A stretch of DNA of 12,941 nucleotides, taken from Actinomycetota bacterium. GTDB lineage: Bacteria > Actinomycetota > Actinomycetes > S36-B12. The stretch lies in the NCBI GenBank assembly GCA_027729865.1, contig JAQCBM010000023.1:1-12941 (forward strand). The letters are read 5' to 3'. Both the position numbers and the translations under genes were made by a program. The notes beneath the pieces are model-generated. The model saw nothing but the letters and a program-made list of their open reading frames with translations, did no database searches and was not told the DNA's origin. The stretch's first letter is position 1, and every line of letters begins with the position of its first letter. Below are positions 1 through 6,796 of the stretch, in pieces.

Positions 1-659
1 AAGCCGAGTGGGCCAACTTCGATGCCCTCAACGTGCCGCCCGATCACCCGGCGCGCACCATGCAAGACACTTTCTACGTCGAATCACCCACCAGCGGCGT
101 GGTGCTGCGCACCCAGACCTCACCCATTCAAATTCGCGCGATGCTCGAGCGTCCGCTCCCGATCTACGTCGTGGCGCCAGGTCGGGTGTACCGAACCGAT
201 GAACTCGACGCCACGCACACTCCGGTCTTCCACCAGATCGAAGGCCTCGCGGTGGACGAAGGTCTGACCATGGCGGACTTGAAGGGCACTCTCGATCACC
301 TCGCTACGCAGATGTTCGGTGAGGGAATCGTCACGCGACTTCGCCCGTCCTATTTCCCGTTCACCGAACCCAGTGCCGAGGTGGACCTGGAGTGCTTCGT
401 GTGTCGGGGCGCATCGGTTGGTGACCCGAGTAACCCGTGTCGGACCTGTGGCAGCGAAGGCTGGATCGAATGGGGTGGCTGCGGCATGGTCAACCCGCGA
501 GTCCTCCAGGCTGTGGGTATCGACACTGAGAAGTACCGCGGATTCGCCTTCGGTATGGGCATCGAGCGCACGCTGATGTTCCGCAATGGCGTGACGGACA
601 TGCGCGACATGGTGGAAGGCGACGTCCGCTTCACCCGCGCCTTCGGAGTGGATGCCTGA
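1..659 (+). CDS. pheS: Phenylalanyl-tRNA synthetase alpha subunit, 3' part (5' end outside window)
   Basis: Catalytic alpha subunit of cytoplasmic phenylalanyl-tRNA synthetase; with PheT it forms the (alpha-beta)2 enzyme that charges tRNA-Phe. The frame is open from base 3, and the visible 218 residues are the class II catalytic core. Seen in order: DHPAR followed by QDTFYV; the motif-2 region HQIEGLAVDEG; FTEPSAEVD; GGCGMVNPRVL; and motif 3, GFAFGMGIERTLMF. A four-cysteine cluster (CFVC, then 11 residues, then CRTC; fragment residues 131-149) lies between the motifs. I recall such a cluster in Streptomyces and some Firmicutes PheS, where it resembles a zinc knuckle. The product ends in FTRAFGVDA, like other actinobacterial PheS. 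TGA 657-659 shares its last base with the pheT ATG, so translation is probably coupled. The family is usually about 350 residues, so roughly 130-150 residues lie upstream of the window. Confidence 0.97.
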   Translation, partial: AEWANFDALNVPPDHPARTMQDTFYVESPTSGVVLRTQTSPIQIRAMLERPLPIYVVAPGRVYRTDELDATHTPVFHQIEGLAVDEGLTMADLKGTLDHLATQMFGEGIVTRLRPSYFPFTEPSAEVDLECFVCRGASVGDPSNPCRTCGSEGWIEWGGCGMVNPRVLQAVGIDTEKYRGFAFGMGIERTLMFRNGVTDMRDMVEGDVRFTRAFGVDA

Positions 660-3136
660 TGCGTATCTCGATGTCATGGATTCGCGAACTCGTCGATGTT
701 CCCGCCGGGCAAACAGGGCGCGACGTTGCTGAACACCTGATCAATGCCGGCCTCGAAGTCGAAACCGTCGAATTGGTGGGTGAGGGACTTAGCGGTCCGA
801 TCGTGGTCGGCAAGGTGCTTGAGATCGAAGAGCTCACCGAGTTCAAGAAGCCGATCCGTTGGTGCCAGGTCGACACCGGCGCCGATCAGCCGCGCGGCAT
901 CATCTGCGGTGCACGCAATTTCGTGGTGGGTGACCTCGTTGTGGCCGCGCCCCCGGGAACCACGCTGCCCGGTGATTTCACGATCACCGCACGCGAGACG
1001 TATGGCCATGTTTCCGACGGCATGATCTGCTCCGAACGCGAACTCGCACTCGGCGAAGACCACGGCGGCATCATCGTGTTGCCACCGGGCACCGCCGAGC
1101 CAGGCGCGGATGCAGCGGCCATCCTCGGTGTGGGCGACGAGGTTCTCGATATCGCCATCACCCCCGATCGCGGTTATGCACTCAGCGCGCGCGGCATAGC
1201 CCGCGAGGTCGCTATCTCTTACGACCTTCCCTTCGCCGATCCGGTCGATCGGCCAGAAACCCTTCCAGCGCCGGCGAAGGATCGTGCACCTGCGCATTGC
1301 GCATCGGATGATCTCGACGCCTGCCCGTTGTTCACGCTGCGCACTATCACCGGCATCGATCCGACGCGGCCCACCCCGCAGTGGATGATCAACCGGCTTC
1401 GCGATAGCGGTATGCGCTCGGTGTCGCTCGCGGTGGACATCACCAACTATGTGATGCTCGAACTCGGGCAACCGCTGCACGCCTTCGACCTGGACACACT
1501 GCAAGGAACCGTGCGTGCGGACCTGGCGAAGCCGGGGGAGAAGCTCGAAACCATCGATCACGTGACGCGTGAGCTGTCCACCGATGATTTGACGATCCGC
1601 GACGATCGCGGCGCCATCGGTCTGGCCGGCACCATGGGTGGCGCGCAAACGGAGATCACCGACACCACCACGAACATCGCGCTGGAGAGTGCATTCTTCG
1701 CACCGGACATCGTCGCGCGCATGGGTCGCCGTCACCGCCTCAGCAGTGAGGCCAGTAGGCGATTCGAACGCGGCATCGACCGAGCGCTTGCCCCGGTGGC
1801 CTCTGCGCGCGCAACCGAACTTCTCGTCGAACTTGCCGGCGGCACCTACCAAGGCATGACCGCTGTCGAAGCCCCGATGCCCGATCGCACTATTCGCCTG
1901 GCGCCAGATCTCCCGGCGCAGGTAGCCGGACTGGAGATTGCGGCAGCAACAACCAAAGCGAAACTCGAGGCCATCGGCTGCGCAGTCGACGAGGACGGCA
2001 CCGACTTCGTTGTCACCCCGCCCACCTGGCGCCTGGACATCACCGATCCGGCGGATCTGGTCGAAGAAGTTGTCCGACTAGTCGGCTACGCCAACCTGCC
2101 CTCCACCTTGCCCACCGCCCCCGCTGGCCACGGGCTTACCCACGCACAGCGCCTGCGCCGACGCATCGGTACCACGCTCGCCGCGCGCGGCATGATCGAA
2201 GTACTCAGTTACCCGTTCACATCGCAACAAGACGCCGATGCGCTCCGATGGGGTACCGACGATCCTCGCCGCGTCACACCGAAACTCGCCAACCCGCTGT
2301 CCGATGAGCAGCCGCACTTGCGCGGAGCGATCCTGCCCACGTTGCTGGTTGCTGTGCAGCGGAACATCGGCCGTGGTTTCGATGACCTGGCGCTGTTCGA
2401 GATGGGCTCGGTGTTCCTCGGCGAAGCCGGCTCGACGAATCCGCCGCGCCCGGGTGTGCATTCACGCCCAAGCGATCAGGAATGGCAGCAGCTAGAGGAC
2501 CTCCTTCCAGATCAGCCGATGCACGTGGCGGCAGTGTGGACGGGAAGTCGAAGCCCCAAGGGCTGGCACGGATCCGCGCAACCGGTCACCTGGGCCGACG
2601 CGCTCGCCGCCGCGCAGGACGTCTTCAGCGCACTCGGTATCGAAACAGTTACCGAACAGGGCTCCGACCCGACTTTCCATCCGGGCCGCTGCGCGCAGTT
2701 CACTATCAATGGCACCCCCATTGGTGTCGCCGGTGAACTGCACCCCGGTGTTCTCGAAGCACTTGGACTGCCCGCACGCGCATGTGCGATGGAACTCGAT
2801 GTGACCGCGCTCATCGACGCGAGCCCGGCGGTCAGGTCCGCGCCCCAGTTCTCCACGCACCCGGTTGCCAAAGAAGACATCGCGCTCGTCGTTGCGGAAA
2901 GCGTCACTGCAGAACAAGTCCGCCAGGCGATCATCGAAGGTGCAGGGGAGTTGCTCGAGGACGTGACCCTGTTCGACGTCTACACCGGCGATCAGGTGCC
3001 CGCAGGTCACAAGTCGCTGGCCTTCGCGCTGCGATTCCGCGCTCCTGATCGCACCCTCAGCGCCGAGGAGATTGCCGCGGCTCGTGAGGGTGCGATCGAG
3101 CGCGCTTCTGAAGTCTGCAGCGCTCGTCTGCGCTAG
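659..3136 (+). CDS. pheT: Phenylalanyl-tRNA synthetase beta subunit
   Basis: Beta subunit of phenylalanyl-tRNA synthetase, which binds tRNA-Phe and edits mischarged Tyr-tRNA-Phe. The 825 residues are a normal full bacterial length. Domains, approximate: N-terminal segment 1-38 (MRISMSWIRELVD); OB-fold tRNA-binding domain about 39-150 (GARNFVVGDLVVAA, DGMICSERELAL); B3/B4 editing domain about 213-385 (DITNYVMLELGQPLHAFD at 260-277); B5 about 408-478 (PPTWRLDITDPADLVEEVVR); catalytic-like core about 490-700 (LANPLSDEQPHLRGAILPTLL, ALFEMGSVF); and C-terminal FDX-ACB about 731-825 (HPVAKEDIALVV, LFDVYTG, KSLAFALRFRAPDRTL). The ATG at 659 overlaps the pheS stop by one base, and GGAG at 645-648 can serve as ribosome binding site. 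The TAG stop 3134-3136 interlocks with the stop of the opposing arsenate reductase gene. Nothing is missing or broken. Confidence 0.98.
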   Translation: MRISMSWIRELVDVPAGQTGRDVAEHLINAGLEVETVELVGEGLSGPIVVGKVLEIEELTEFKKPIRWCQVDTGADQPRGIICGARNFVVGDLVVAAPPGTTLPGDFTITARETYGHVSDGMICSERELALGEDHGGIIVLPPGTAEPGADAAAILGVGDEVLDIAITPDRGYALSARGIAREVAISYDLPFADPVDRPETLPAPAKDRAPAHCASDDLDACPLFTLRTITGIDPTRPTPQWMINRLRDSGMRSVSLAVDITNYVMLELGQPLHAFDLDTLQGTVRADLAKPGEKLETIDHVTRELSTDDLTIRDDRGAIGLAGTMGGAQTEITDTTTNIALESAFFAPDIVARMGRRHRLSSEASRRFERGIDRALAPVASARATELLVELAGGTYQGMTAVEAPMPDRTIRLAPDLPAQVAGLEIAAATTKAKLEAIGCAVDEDGTDFVVTPPTWRLDITDPADLVEEVVRLVGYANLPSTLPTAPAGHGLTHAQRLRRRIGTTLAARGMIEVLSYPFTSQQDADALRWGTDDPRRVTPKLANPLSDEQPHLRGAILPTLLVAVQRNIGRGFDDLALFEMGSVFLGEAGSTNPPRPGVHSRPSDQEWQQLEDLLPDQPMHVAAVWTGSRSPKGWHGSAQPVTWADALAAAQDVFSALGIETVTEQGSDPTFHPGRCAQFTINGTPIGVAGELHPGVLEALGLPARACAMELDVTALIDASPAVRSAPQFSTHPVAKEDIALVVAESVTAEQVRQAIIEGAGELLEDVTLFDVYTGDQVPAGHKSLAFALRFRAPDRTLSAEEIAAAREGAIERASEVCSARLR

Positions 3137-3807
3137 CTTCCGACGGAAACCTTCTCGACCGGAATACCCAAGGACGTGAGCAGTTCCTCGACTCGGCCCT
3201 TGATCTCGTCGCGGATCGGGCGGACGGAATCCACGTCGAGACCTTGCGGATCTTCCAGTACCCAGTCCTCGTAACGCTTGCCCGGGAAGATCGGGCAGGC
3301 GTCCCCGCACCCCATGGTGATCACGGCGTCGGCGGCGCGAACGATCTCATCGGTCCACGGCTTGGGGAACTCACCGGTGATGTCGATACCCACCTCGGCC
3401 ATGGCCTCAATCGCGGCGGGATTCACCTGACTGCCGGGCTCTGACCCACCGGACCACGCGACCGCACGATCGCCGGCCATCGCTTGGAACCAGCCCATCG
3501 CCATCTGGCTACGGCCGGCGTTGTGGACGCACAAGAACAGCACCGTGGGCCGGGAGTCATCGCTCTTGCCCTCCACTTTCGCCAAAGCCGACAAACGCTG
3601 ACGTGCGAACTTCTCGGCGATGAGTGGTAGCCAGGTCATGACGGTCGCCCGTCCAGCAAAGTCGTCGTACGAGGAATACAAGAAGCGCTCAATCGTCTCC
3701 GGATTGAAGGTCCCGCCGAATTGATCCATCAGCCGGCTGGCGGCGGTGCGCAGCGCAACCCGATGCTCTAGGCCGAGATCTTGCGTGCTGTCCATGAAAT
3801 CGTTCAT
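3133..3807 (-). CDS. Arsenate reductase (low-molecular-weight phosphatase fold) with N-terminal three-helix-type domain
   Basis: 224-residue protein predicted to reduce arsenate to arsenite in the cytoplasm. Residues 1 to about 80 are a mostly helical extension (RTAASRLMDQFGG, ETIERFLYSSYDD, FARQRLSALAK). It resembles the N-terminal three-helix bundle of actinobacterial arsenate reductases such as Corynebacterium glutamicum ArsC1'. Residues 87-224 form the phosphatase-like domain: P-loop CVHNAGRSQ with nucleophile Cys93 and Arg99 (CX5R); MGCGDACP with candidate redox cysteines Cys167 and Cys171; and EDPQGLD with general acid Asp186. Three cysteines placed this way suit a thioredoxin-type disulfide relay, although a mycothiol/mycoredoxin partner is possible. 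ATG 3807 is chosen because it forms an ATGA overlap with the upstream gene and follows AGGAG by 8 bases; Met5 is the alternative. It lies downstream of the ArsR-fusion gene in one transcription unit. No arsenite efflux gene is in the window. A phosphotyrosine phosphatase role is less likely given the CGDAC motif. Confidence 0.88.
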   Translation of the reverse strand: MNDFMDSTQDLGLEHRVALRTAASRLMDQFGGTFNPETIERFLYSSYDDFAGRATVMTWLPLIAEKFARQRLSALAKVEGKSDDSRPTVLFLCVHNAGRSQMAMGWFQAMAGDRAVAWSGGSEPGSQVNPAAIEAMAEVGIDITGEFPKPWTDEIVRAADAVITMGCGDACPIFPGKRYEDWVLEDPQGLDVDSVRPIRDEIKGRVEELLTSLGIPVEKVSVGS

Positions 3808-4511
3808 CCCTTGCTCTCCTCACTGGTGGGTTGGACTAGCGCAGAACCGAGACGGTCGATGCGCTCACGAAGACGGTCGAAAGCCGCTTCGAAGGATGGC
3901 GTGTCGCCGGATGCTGCTGGATCGGGAATCGACCAGTGCAGGCGATGTGGATGGGACTCCACGTGTTCGTTCGCCGCGTCGCACACCGTCACAAGCAAGT
4001 CGCCTGGACCAAGCACGTCACGAAGTGGCGTCGGCTCGCTCTGCAACAGAGGCAGTCGATGCCGACGTGCCGTGCGCACCGTCGTCGGGTGGATGCGCGA
4101 ACCGGGTGTGGTGCCACCAGCTGCGGTGGGCCGATTGAACCGATCGGACCACAGCGCGGCCGCCAGAACCGAGCGGGCTGAATTATGTGTGCACGCGAAC
4201 ACCACGCGCCCCGAGGGGGCGGCTACTCGTTCGCGCAACCAAGTCCGATCGAGATATCCCACGGCCGAGGAATGCAAGGTGACGAAGCGCTTGCGCCGGT
4301 CCTGCTCGGAGGTGGTTCGGGTAATCAATCCTGATTCGGCAAGGACATTCAGGTGGTGGGACAGCAGCGGCATCGGAATATCGAGTAGCTCGGCCAGCAG
4401 CTTGGGGGTTTGATCACCCAAAGCCACATGGTGCAACGCCGCCAAGCGGTGTGGGTCCGCGAGCACCCCGTGGATGCGTGCCCTGTCGGCCCAGTCGCTG
4501 CACACGATCAC
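3804..4511 (-). CDS. ArsR-family repressor fused to an arsenate reductase/low-molecular-weight phosphatase domain
   Basis: 235-residue two-domain protein. Residues about 8-85 form an ArsR-type winged helix: LADPHRLAALHHVALGD, then LAELLDIPMPLLSHHLNVL as the helix-turn-helix, then SGLITRTTSEQDRRKRFVTL as the wing. Residues about 102-230 are phosphatase-like: ACTHNSARS with Cys107 and Arg113 (CX5R), PGSRIHPTTV, VTVCDAANEH with Cys178, and IPDPAASGD with general acid Asp197, so the catalytic set looks intact. Such fusions are known in actinobacteria; which domain senses or processes what is less clear. The only cysteines are 4, 107 and 178, so I see no cysteine pair in the DNA-binding domain of the kind used by classical ArsR sensors to bind As(III). 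The stop TGA overlaps the next gene's ATG (ATGA). The start is GTG 4511 or GTG 4505; neither has a strong Shine-Dalgarno. It probably represses its own divergent promoter region, where an ArsR-like inverted repeat lies. Base use resembles its neighbours. Confidence 0.86.
   Translation of the reverse strand: MIVCSDWADRARIHGVLADPHRLAALHHVALGDQTPKLLAELLDIPMPLLSHHLNVLAESGLITRTTSEQDRRKRFVTLHSSAVGYLDRTWLRERVAAPSGRVVFACTHNSARSVLAAALWSDRFNRPTAAGGTTPGSRIHPTTVRTARRHRLPLLQSEPTPLRDVLGPGDLLVTVCDAANEHVESHPHRLHWSIPDPAASGDTPSFEAAFDRLRERIDRLGSALVQPTSEESKG
3816..3822 (-). promoter_or_regulatory. Ribosome binding site of the arsenate reductase gene
   Basis: On the - strand the bases read TGAGGAG, with 8 bases between them and ATG 3807. 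This lies inside the end of the upstream ArsR-fusion gene and supports ATG 3807 over the internal ATG at 3795. Confidence 0.7.
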
Positions 4512-4533
4512 AGCCTGTCGGTGTCAGCAAAGT

Positions 4534-4557
4534 AGTTCAACCGCGATTGAATGAACT
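4534..4557. promoter_or_regulatory. Overlapping inverted repeats, candidate ArsR-type operator in the divergent ars/arg region
   Basis: Two nested dyads are visible: TTCAA-N6-TTGAA at 4536-4551 and AGTTCA-N12-TGAACT at 4534-4557. TGAAC also recurs at 4552 and 4563, 11 bases apart, about one helical turn. The TTCAA/TTGAA type of dyad resembles operators of ArsR/SmtB regulators. The site lies about 25 bases upstream of the ArsR-fusion start and, for argC, about 40-65 bases upstream of the predicted transcription start. The segment 4548-4561 also partly matches the E. coli ARG box core (TGAAT-N4-ATTCA, 8 of 10 positions), so ArgR is an alternative binder. Assignment to ArsR is inference. Confidence 0.45.
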
Positions 4558-4562
4558 TTCGG

Positions 4563-4599
4563 TGAACCAGATATGTGAGTATGCGTATACTGGATTCTA
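4563..4599 (+). promoter_or_regulatory. Predicted argC promoter, giving a leaderless transcript
   Basis: TATACT at 4586-4591 is one base from the -10 consensus, and ATG 4599 follows after 7 bases, so transcription would start at or next to the A of the start codon. TGAACC at 4563-4568, 17 bases upstream, is only a weak -35 match. No Shine-Dalgarno precedes ATG 4599, as expected for the leaderless genes common in actinobacteria. GTAT-N4-ATAC (4579-4590) overlaps the -10 and could be part of an ArgR site; that part is speculative. Confidence 0.55.
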
Positions 4600-5633
4600 T
4601 GACGAGCGTGGCTGTTGCCGGGGCCTCCGGTTATGCCGGCGGTGAGCTCCTTCGGTACCTAGCCCAGCACCCGAGCCTGGACTTGGTGGCCGCGTGCGCG
4701 GCCGGTCGGGCGGGGGAGCCGTTGACCGCTGTGCACCCGCAGGTCGCCGGCACATCCTGGGCGGGTCTGGTGCTGGACGAAACCACCACGGATGTCCTGG
4801 GACAGGCCGACCTCGTGTTCTTGGCCCTTCCGCACGGTGAGTCCGCCGCTTTGGCAGCGCAGTTGCCCGCGGAGACGATGATCGTCGACCTCGGTGCGGA
4901 CTTCCGGCTGCGCAGCGTGGATGCCTGGAGCACTTTCTACGGAGGTGAGCACGCGGGCAGTTGGACGTACGGCCTGCCCGAACTCTCCGGTGCTCGCGAG
5001 CAGATCCGTGAAGCAACCAAGGTAGCCAATCCCGGCTGCTACCCCACGGCGGTTGCGCTCGCGCTGGCTCCGCTCGCGCAGGCCGGTGCGATCGATTCCA
5101 AGGACATCGTGGTGGTCGCTGCATCAGGGACATCGGGCGCAGGCCGCAAAGCAAGCGACTCGTTACTGGCCACGAACGTGATGGGTTCGATGGGGGCGTA
5201 CAAGGTCGGGGGCGTGCATCAGCACACCCCGGAGATGGAACAGTCCATCGCGGCAGCAGGTGGCTGGGATATCGGCGACGTGACGCTGTGCTTCACGCCG
5301 ATGCTTGCGCCTATGCCGCGCGGCATCGTCGCCACCTGCACCGCGACGTTGACCAAGCCGGTCGATGCGCGATCGATTCTGAACGACGCCTATGCGCACG
5401 AACAGTTCGTGACCGTGCTGCCCGAGGGGCAGTGGCCGCAGACTGGATCGGTCAGCGGCACCAACGCTGCGCAGATCCAGGTGGCGGTTGATGACCATAC
5501 GGGGCGAGTAGTGGTCGTATCGGTCATCGACAACCTCGGTAAAGGTGCGGCAGGCCAAGCGGTGCAGAACGCGAACCTGATGCTGGGCCTCGACGAGGGC
5601 GCTGGTCTGGACGTCATCGGGATCGCGCCATGA
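4599..5633 (+). CDS. argC: N-acetyl-gamma-glutamyl-phosphate reductase
   Basis: Third step of arginine synthesis: NADPH-dependent reduction of N-acetylglutamyl-5-phosphate to the semialdehyde, in the cytoplasm. 344 residues from ATG 4599, normal for the family. An NAD(P)-binding Rossmann start (AVAGASGYAGGELLRYL) opens the protein. Then come LALPHG, DLGADFRL, catalytic Cys147 in NPGCYPTA, the SGTSGAGR loop, and HQHTPEM with candidate catalytic His209. A GTG at 4575 would add eight residues (MSMRILDS). I prefer ATG 4599 because the homology begins there and a -10 element lies just upstream, which would place the GTG outside the transcript. It is the first gene of argCJBDRH, and its TGA overlaps the argJ ATG (ATGA). 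In many actinobacteria argC follows pheT directly; here an arsenate cassette lies between them. Confidence 0.97.
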   Translation: MTSVAVAGASGYAGGELLRYLAQHPSLDLVAACAAGRAGEPLTAVHPQVAGTSWAGLVLDETTTDVLGQADLVFLALPHGESAALAAQLPAETMIVDLGADFRLRSVDAWSTFYGGEHAGSWTYGLPELSGAREQIREATKVANPGCYPTAVALALAPLAQAGAIDSKDIVVVAASGTSGAGRKASDSLLATNVMGSMGAYKVGGVHQHTPEMEQSIAAAGGWDIGDVTLCFTPMLAPMPRGIVATCTATLTKPVDARSILNDAYAHEQFVTVLPEGQWPQTGSVSGTNAAQIQVAVDDHTGRVVVVSVIDNLGKGAAGQAVQNANLMLGLDEGAGLDVIGIAP

Positions 5634-6796
5634 GCGTTACTGCAGCAATGGGTTTTCGCGCAATCGGACTTGCTGCGGGCATCAAGGCATCCGGCAAACC
5701 TGACGTGGCGCTGATCGTCAACGACGGCCCCAAGGATGCTGCGGCAGCGGTCTTTACGGGCAATCGCTTCCCGGCGGCTCCGGTGCTGTGGTCCAGGCAG
5801 GCTGTGTCGGACGGCGCTGCGCGCGCGGTGATCGTGAACTCAGGCGGCGCGAATGCGTGCACGGGTCCTCAAGGTTTCGCCGATGCTCACGAGATGGCCG
5901 AACACACTGCCGCGCAGCTGCAGGAAGCGGGCAGTGACATCGGAGCCGGTGACGTGCTGGTGTGCTCCACCGGATTGATCGGTGAACTTCTTCCGATGGA
6001 CATGGTCCGTTCGGGTATTGATGCTGCAGTCGCTTCAATCAACGCCGACGGCGGTCAGGCCGCAGCCGAAGCCATCATGACCACGGACACCGTGCCCAAG
6101 GTGTCCGTGCGTCAAGGTGATGGCTACGTGCTGGGTGGCATGGCCAAGGGCGCGGGGATGCTCGCACCCGGCCTAGCGACGATGCTCGTGTTCATCACCA
6201 CTGATGCTGAGGTCGACAGCGCGCAATTGGATGCCGCCCTGCGCTACGCCACGAGCAAGACCTTCGATCGCATCGACTCCGATGGCTGCATGTCCACCAA
6301 CGACACCGTGATCGCCATGGCGAACGGTGCTTCTGGAGTAAGGCCCAACGCCGGCGACTTCACTGCTGTTCTGACGGAGGTATGCGCCGATCTGGCGCGC
6401 CAGTTGATCGCCGATGCGGAAGGCGCTTCCAAGGACATCGCGATCACTGTGCATGCAGCGACCAGCGAAGACGAGGCCGTCGAGGCGGCTCGCGCTATTT
6501 CACGCAGCAATCTGCTCAAGTGCGCGATCCACGGAGAGGACCCGAACTGGGGACGGGTGCTGTCAGCATTAGGCACCACCGCTGCAGCATTTAAATCCGA
6601 TCAAGTGGATGTGGCGATCAATGGCGTGACTGTGTGCCGCGGCGGGGGAGTGGGTGATGACCGGAACCTCGTGGACATGTCCGGTCGCGACGTTCACATA
6701 GACGTCTACCTGAACGCCGGCGAAGCCGAAGCAACCATCTGGACCAACGACCTCACCGCCGACTACGTCCACGAGAACTCGGCGTACTCGACATGA
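5630..6796 (+). CDS. argJ: Bifunctional glutamate N-acetyltransferase / amino-acid N-acetyltransferase (ornithine acetyltransferase)
   Basis: Moves the acetyl group from N-acetylornithine to glutamate, releasing ornithine and remaking N-acetylglutamate; many members also acetylate glutamate from acetyl-CoA. 388 residues, normal length. It is made as a precursor that cleaves itself at an Ala-Thr bond: here KGAGMLAPGLATML, with Ala183-Thr184 giving alpha and beta chains and Thr184 as N-terminal nucleophile. Other family motifs are NSGGANACTG (70-79), STGLIGELLPM (113-123), DSDGCMSTNDT (217-226), CAIHGEDPNWGR (298-309) and the C-terminal ENSAYST. ATG 5630 overlaps the argC stop by ATGA. Sequence alone does not show whether it is mono- or bifunctional. 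No separate N-acetylglutamate synthase or argE is in the window, so the acetyl cycle here depends on ArgJ. Confidence 0.97.
   Translation: MSVTAAMGFRAIGLAAGIKASGKPDVALIVNDGPKDAAAAVFTGNRFPAAPVLWSRQAVSDGAARAVIVNSGGANACTGPQGFADAHEMAEHTAAQLQEAGSDIGAGDVLVCSTGLIGELLPMDMVRSGIDAAVASINADGGQAAAEAIMTTDTVPKVSVRQGDGYVLGGMAKGAGMLAPGLATMLVFITTDAEVDSAQLDAALRYATSKTFDRIDSDGCMSTNDTVIAMANGASGVRPNAGDFTAVLTEVCADLARQLIADAEGASKDIAITVHAATSEDEAVEAARAISRSNLLKCAIHGEDPNWGRVLSALGTTAAAFKSDQVDVAINGVTVCRGGGVGDDRNLVDMSGRDVHIDVYLNAGEAEATIWTNDLTADYVHENSAYST

Noticed and set aside
674..1852. Open frame of 392 codons on the - strand inside pheT
   Set aside because: It is antisense to a complete, well-conserved pheT, has low-complexity composition rich in Arg, His and Gly, and shows no recognisable motif. 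Long antisense frames are common in high-GC genes.
2492..3310. 272-codon - strand frame spanning the end of pheT and the start of the arsenate reductase region
   Set aside because: It lies across two confidently assigned genes in a different frame and resembles no family I know.
4575..4598. Upstream GTG start for argC
   Set aside because: It adds eight residues not expected in ArgC, overlaps the likely -10 element and has no ribosome binding site.
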